Shown here: one piece after another, positions 61,322 to 64,000 of the stretch
Position numbering within the stretch: the first letter of the stretch is position 1
Layout of the letters: every line of letters starts with the position of its first letter
Assembly: GCF_004168035.1 (NCBI RefSeq)
Contig: NZ_SDPU01000020.1
Location: 1-64,000 of the forward strand
Source: Nocardioides iriomotensis
GTDB taxonomy: Bacteria > Actinomycetota > Actinomycetes > Propionibacteriales > Nocardioidaceae
DNA: 64,000 bases
Direction: 5' to 3'
Translations under genes and position numbers: made by a program
Notes under the pieces: generated by a model
Databases searched by the model: none
What the model saw: the letters and a program-made list of their open reading frames with translations, nothing else
Told to the model about the DNA's origin: nothing

Positions 61322-61987
61322 GTGCCACCCCGTGCTGCCCCGATGAGCCCCGACGACCGCCGCCGGGCGATCATCGACGCCGTCCGCCCGCTGCTCATCG
61401 AGCACGGCGACCGGCTCACGACCCGGCTGATCGCCGAGGCGGCCGGCGTCGCCGAGGGGACGATCTTCCGGGTCTTCCCCGACAAGGACGCCCTGCTGAA
61501 CGCCGTCGCCGCCGACACGCTCAACCCGAGCGACGCCCGCGAGCACCTGCAGGCGGCGCTCGCCGACGCCTTCGACCTGCCGACCAAGGTCCGGATCACC
61601 GCCGACCTGATGCTCAACCGCTCCGACCAGGTCGTCGCGGTGATGATGGCGATGCGCAAGCACTGGATGTCCTCGCTCGCCCAGCGCCACCAGGACGCCG
61701 AGCAGGCAGGGGACGACGGACCGGCGCACGAGCAGCACGGCCCGCCGGAGTTCGTGGTGGTCGCGCACCAGGCGCTGCTCGAGCGGCTCACCGAGGTCTT
61801 CGCCGCCCACGCCGACGAGCTCACCGTCACCCCCGAGCGCGCCGCGCTGCTGCTGCGCACCCTCGTGCTGGGCTCCCGCAACCCGGGGGTCCGCCCCGAC
61901 GACCGCCTCACCGCCGACGAGATCACCGACGTGCTCCTCGGCGGCATCCAACGGCCCGGCAAGGCCGACGACAACAGAGGGGAGTGA
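61322..61987 (+). CDS. TetR-family repressor
   Basis: 221 residues. The N-terminal helix-turn-helix RLTTRLIAEAAGVAEGTIFRVFPDKDALLNAV is typical. The palindrome over its own promoter implies autoregulation and control of the ABC exporter genes that follow. The ligand-binding region is helical and shows no clear ligand. Ends with GTGA next to the exporter start. Confidence 0.93.
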   Translation: MPPRAAPMSPDDRRRAIIDAVRPLLIEHGDRLTTRLIAEAAGVAEGTIFRVFPDKDALLNAVAADTLNPSDAREHLQAALADAFDLPTKVRITADLMLNRSDQVVAVMMAMRKHWMSSLAQRHQDAEQAGDDGPAHEQHGPPEFVVVAHQALLERLTEVFAAHADELTVTPERAALLLRTLVLGSRNPGVRPDDRLTADEITDVLLGGIQRPGKADDNRGE

Positions 61988-61989
61988 GC

Positions 61990-63720
61990 ATGCTGCTCCG
62001 GCTGCTCCGTCAGTACCTCACGCCGTACCGGCGCGAGATCGCCGTCATCGTCGCGCTCCAGTTCGTCGCGACGATGGCCGCGCTCTACCTGCCCAGCCTC
62101 AACGCCGACATCATCGACGACGGCGTGGCCCAGGGTGACACGGGCTTCATCGTGCGCACCGGCGCACTGATGCTCGGCGTCTCGCTCGTGCAGATCCTCT
62201 GCAGCGTCGCCGCCGTGTACGTCGGGGCGCGGACCGCGAGCCTGCTCGGCCGCGACCTGCGCGCCTCGCTCTTCCGCCACGTCGGCTCGTTCTCCGGACG
62301 CGAGCTGGCCGGCTTCGGCGCCCCGTCGCTGATCACCCGCACGACCAACGACGTGCAACAGGTGCAGATGCTCGTGCTGATGACCTTCACGATGATGGTC
62401 ACCGCGCCGATCATGATGGTCGGCGGCGTGCTGATGGCCGTCCGGGAGGACCTCGGCCTGTCGTGGCTGGTCGCCGTCTCGGTGCCGCTGCTGTTCGCCT
62501 CGGTCGGCCTGATCGCCTCGCGGATGGTGCCCGGGTTCCGCATCATGCAGACCCGGATCGACGGGGTCAACCGGGTGATGCGCGAGCAGATCACCGGCAT
62601 CCGGGTGGTGCGCGCGTTCGTGCGCGAGCCCGTCGAGACCGAGCGGTTCGGCGAGGCCAACGCCGACCTGAGCCGCGTCGCGGTCAACGTCGGCCGCTGG
62701 ATGGCCACGATGTTCCCGACCGTGATGCTCATCCTCAACGTGTCGAGCGTCGCCGTGCTGTGGTTCGGCGGGCACCGCGTCGACGACGGCGCGATGCAGG
62801 TGGGTGCGTTGACCGCCTTCCTCGCCTACCTCGTGCAGATCCTGATGGCCGTGATGATGGCCAGCTTCATGCTGATGATGGTGCCGCGCGCGGCGGTCTG
62901 TGCCGACCGCATCACCGAGGTGCTCGACACCGAGTCGTCCGTCGTACCGCCGGCCGACCCGGTCACCGAGCCCACCGGCTCCGGGCTGCGGATGCGTGGC
63001 GTCTCCTTCACCTACCCGGGCGCGGAGGCTCCGGTGCTCCGCGACGTCGACCTCGACGCGCGGCCCGGCCGGACGCTGGCCGTGATCGGCTCGACGGGTG
63101 CCGGCAAGACCACGCTGGTCAACCTGGTGCCGCGGCTGTTCGACGTGACCGGCGGCGTCGTCGAGGTGGCCGGCGTCGACGTGCGCCGGCTCGACCCCGA
63201 CGTGCTGTGGAGCCGGATCGGTCTCGTGCCGCAGAAGGCGTTCCTGTTCTCCGGCACGGTCGCCAGCAACCTCCGGCACGGCAAGCCCGATGCCACCGAG
63301 GAGGAGATGTGGCAGGCGCTCGAGGTCGCGCAGGCCCGTGACTTCGTGGAGGCGATGCCCGGCGGGCTCGAGGCGCCGATCGCGCAGGGCGGCACCAACG
63401 TCTCCGGCGGGCAGCGGCAGCGCCTCGCGATCGCCCGCGCGGTGATCCGGCGGCCCGAGGTCTACCTGTTCGACGACGCGTTCTCCGCGCTCGACCTGGC
63501 CACCGACCGGCGGCTGCGCGCCGCGCTGGCCCCGATCACCACCGACGCCACCGTCGTGGTCGTCGCCCAGCGTGTCTCCACGATCCTCGACGCCGACGAG
63601 ATCGTCGTGCTCGAGGACGGCGAGGTCGTCGGCCGCGGCACCCACGACGAGCTCGTCGCGACCAACGAGACCTACCAGGAGATCGTCGCGTCCCAGCTCA
63701 CCCCGGAGGAGGCGGCATGA
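61990..63720 (+). CDS. ABC exporter half-transporter (membrane plus ATPase)
   Basis: 576 residues: six membrane segments (to about residue 310) followed by an ATPase domain with GSTGAGKTTLVNLV (Walker A), NVSGGQRQRLAIARAV (signature) and VYLFDDAFSALDLAT (Walker B with an Asp where the catalytic Glu is expected). That changed residue is typical of the non-catalytic half in heterodimeric exporters. GAGGGGAG precedes ATG 61990. Confidence 0.92.
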   Translation: MLLRLLRQYLTPYRREIAVIVALQFVATMAALYLPSLNADIIDDGVAQGDTGFIVRTGALMLGVSLVQILCSVAAVYVGARTASLLGRDLRASLFRHVGSFSGRELAGFGAPSLITRTTNDVQQVQMLVLMTFTMMVTAPIMMVGGVLMAVREDLGLSWLVAVSVPLLFASVGLIASRMVPGFRIMQTRIDGVNRVMREQITGIRVVRAFVREPVETERFGEANADLSRVAVNVGRWMATMFPTVMLILNVSSVAVLWFGGHRVDDGAMQVGALTAFLAYLVQILMAVMMASFMLMMVPRAAVCADRITEVLDTESSVVPPADPVTEPTGSGLRMRGVSFTYPGAEAPVLRDVDLDARPGRTLAVIGSTGAGKTTLVNLVPRLFDVTGGVVEVAGVDVRRLDPDVLWSRIGLVPQKAFLFSGTVASNLRHGKPDATEEEMWQALEVAQARDFVEAMPGGLEAPIAQGGTNVSGGQRQRLAIARAVIRRPEVYLFDDAFSALDLATDRRLRAALAPITTDATVVVVAQRVSTILDADEIVVLEDGEVVGRGTHDELVATNETYQEIVASQLTPEEAA

Positions 63721-64000
63721 GCGACCGCAAGACCCTCAAGGTCACCGAGCGCGTCCAGATGGGCGGCGGCCCCGGCCGCGGCGGCCCGTTCGGCGGCGGC
63801 ATGGTGGGCCAGAAGTCGATGGACTTCGGCCCGTCCGCCAAGCGCCTCGTGGGCCGGCTGGCGCCCGAGCGCGGCAAGGTCGTCCTGGTGCTGCTGCTCG
63901 CGATCGCCTCGGTCACGCTCAGCGTCATCGGCCCGCGCGTCCTCGGCTTCGCGACGGACCTCATCTTCGAGGGCCTGTTCGGCCGCAACCTGCCCCCCGG
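63717..64000 (+). CDS. Partner ABC exporter subunit, truncated by the window end
   Basis: The first 94 residues. It opens with a Gly-rich cytoplasmic segment (MGGGPGRGGPFGGGM), then the first membrane helix (VVLVLLLAIASVTLSVIG). Start overlaps the stop of the partner gene (ATGA). It should supply the catalytic half of the heterodimer. Confidence 0.85.
   Translation, partial: MSDRKTLKVTERVQMGGGPGRGGPFGGGMVGQKSMDFGPSAKRLVGRLAPERGKVVLVLLLAIASVTLSVIGPRVLGFATDLIFEGLFGRNLPP

Overview
The window is about 70% or more GC, with strong C/G third positions, many GTG/TTG starts, frequent ATGA/GTGA gene overlaps and many apparently leaderless promoters (a TANNNT box ending about 7 bp before the start codon). 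Family content (DUF3027, DUF2530, AzgA-type permease, citrate synthase next to pdxH) fits a high-GC actinobacterium. I infer something close to Nocardioides (Nocardioidaceae); no rRNA is present to confirm this. No tRNA, rRNA, CRISPR array, insertion sequence or prophage was seen.

Left part (about 1-29.5 kb): a cell-surface polysaccharide locus. After a secreted fasciclin protein and a small cyclotransferase-like enzyme come a UDP-glucose 6-dehydrogenase (1513-2844, minus), then a PIG-L deacetylase and a small PglC-like sugar-phosphate transferase (3013-4319, plus). Two tandem, related, very large secreted modular proteins follow (4450-7161 and 7255-11829: beta-propeller-like head, PKD/REJ-like repeats, carbohydrate-binding-like modules). 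A minus-strand run of eleven genes (25791 down to 11913) supplies a PLP aminotransferase, a soluble CapD-type 4,6-dehydratase, a degenerate APH-type kinase homologue, an NDP-sugar epimerase, glycosyltransferases, a Wzx-type flippase, a Wzy/O-antigen-ligase-type polymerase, a glycosyltransferase fused in frame to a Wzz-type chain-length domain, and three different P-loop kinase proteins. The likely scheme is: activated sugars are made, PglC-like loading onto the lipid carrier, extension, Wzx flipping, Wzy polymerisation under Wzz control, and surface retention by the modular proteins. Upstream of this run are a secreted pectate-lyase-like beta-helix protein and a regulatory trio: a cytoplasmic histidine kinase, a canonical LuxR-type response regulator, and a second LuxR protein whose receiver domain has lost all phosphorylation residues.

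Middle (about 30-41 kb): an AraC-DinB fusion regulator with a RibD/DHFR-like enzyme, a fatty-acyl-CoA synthetase, a secreted subtilase, a HAD-LarE fusion, a cold-shock protein, an MFS transporter, DUF3027 and DUF2530 proteins. The convergent gap at 40.6-40.8 kb holds 30-bp tandem repeats and a large hairpin.

Right part (about 41-64 kb): housekeeping and transport. It holds an AzgA-like purine permease, a GbsR/MarR-type regulator divergent from an ABC exporter across a shared palindrome, a MarR-MFS pair, a small leaderless membrane peptide, a methyltransferase, topoisomerase IB behind an array of palindromes, serC, an amino-acid ABC transporter operon, a citrate synthase, pdxH, and a TetR regulator with a clear operator-promoter in front of a heterodimeric ABC exporter cut off by the window end.

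The most unusual items are the glycosyltransferase-Wzz fusion, the group of kinase-like proteins inside the polysaccharide operon, the non-phosphorylatable LuxR partner, the HAD-LarE fusion, the palindrome array before topoisomerase IB, and two intergenic hairpins that share a core sequence.
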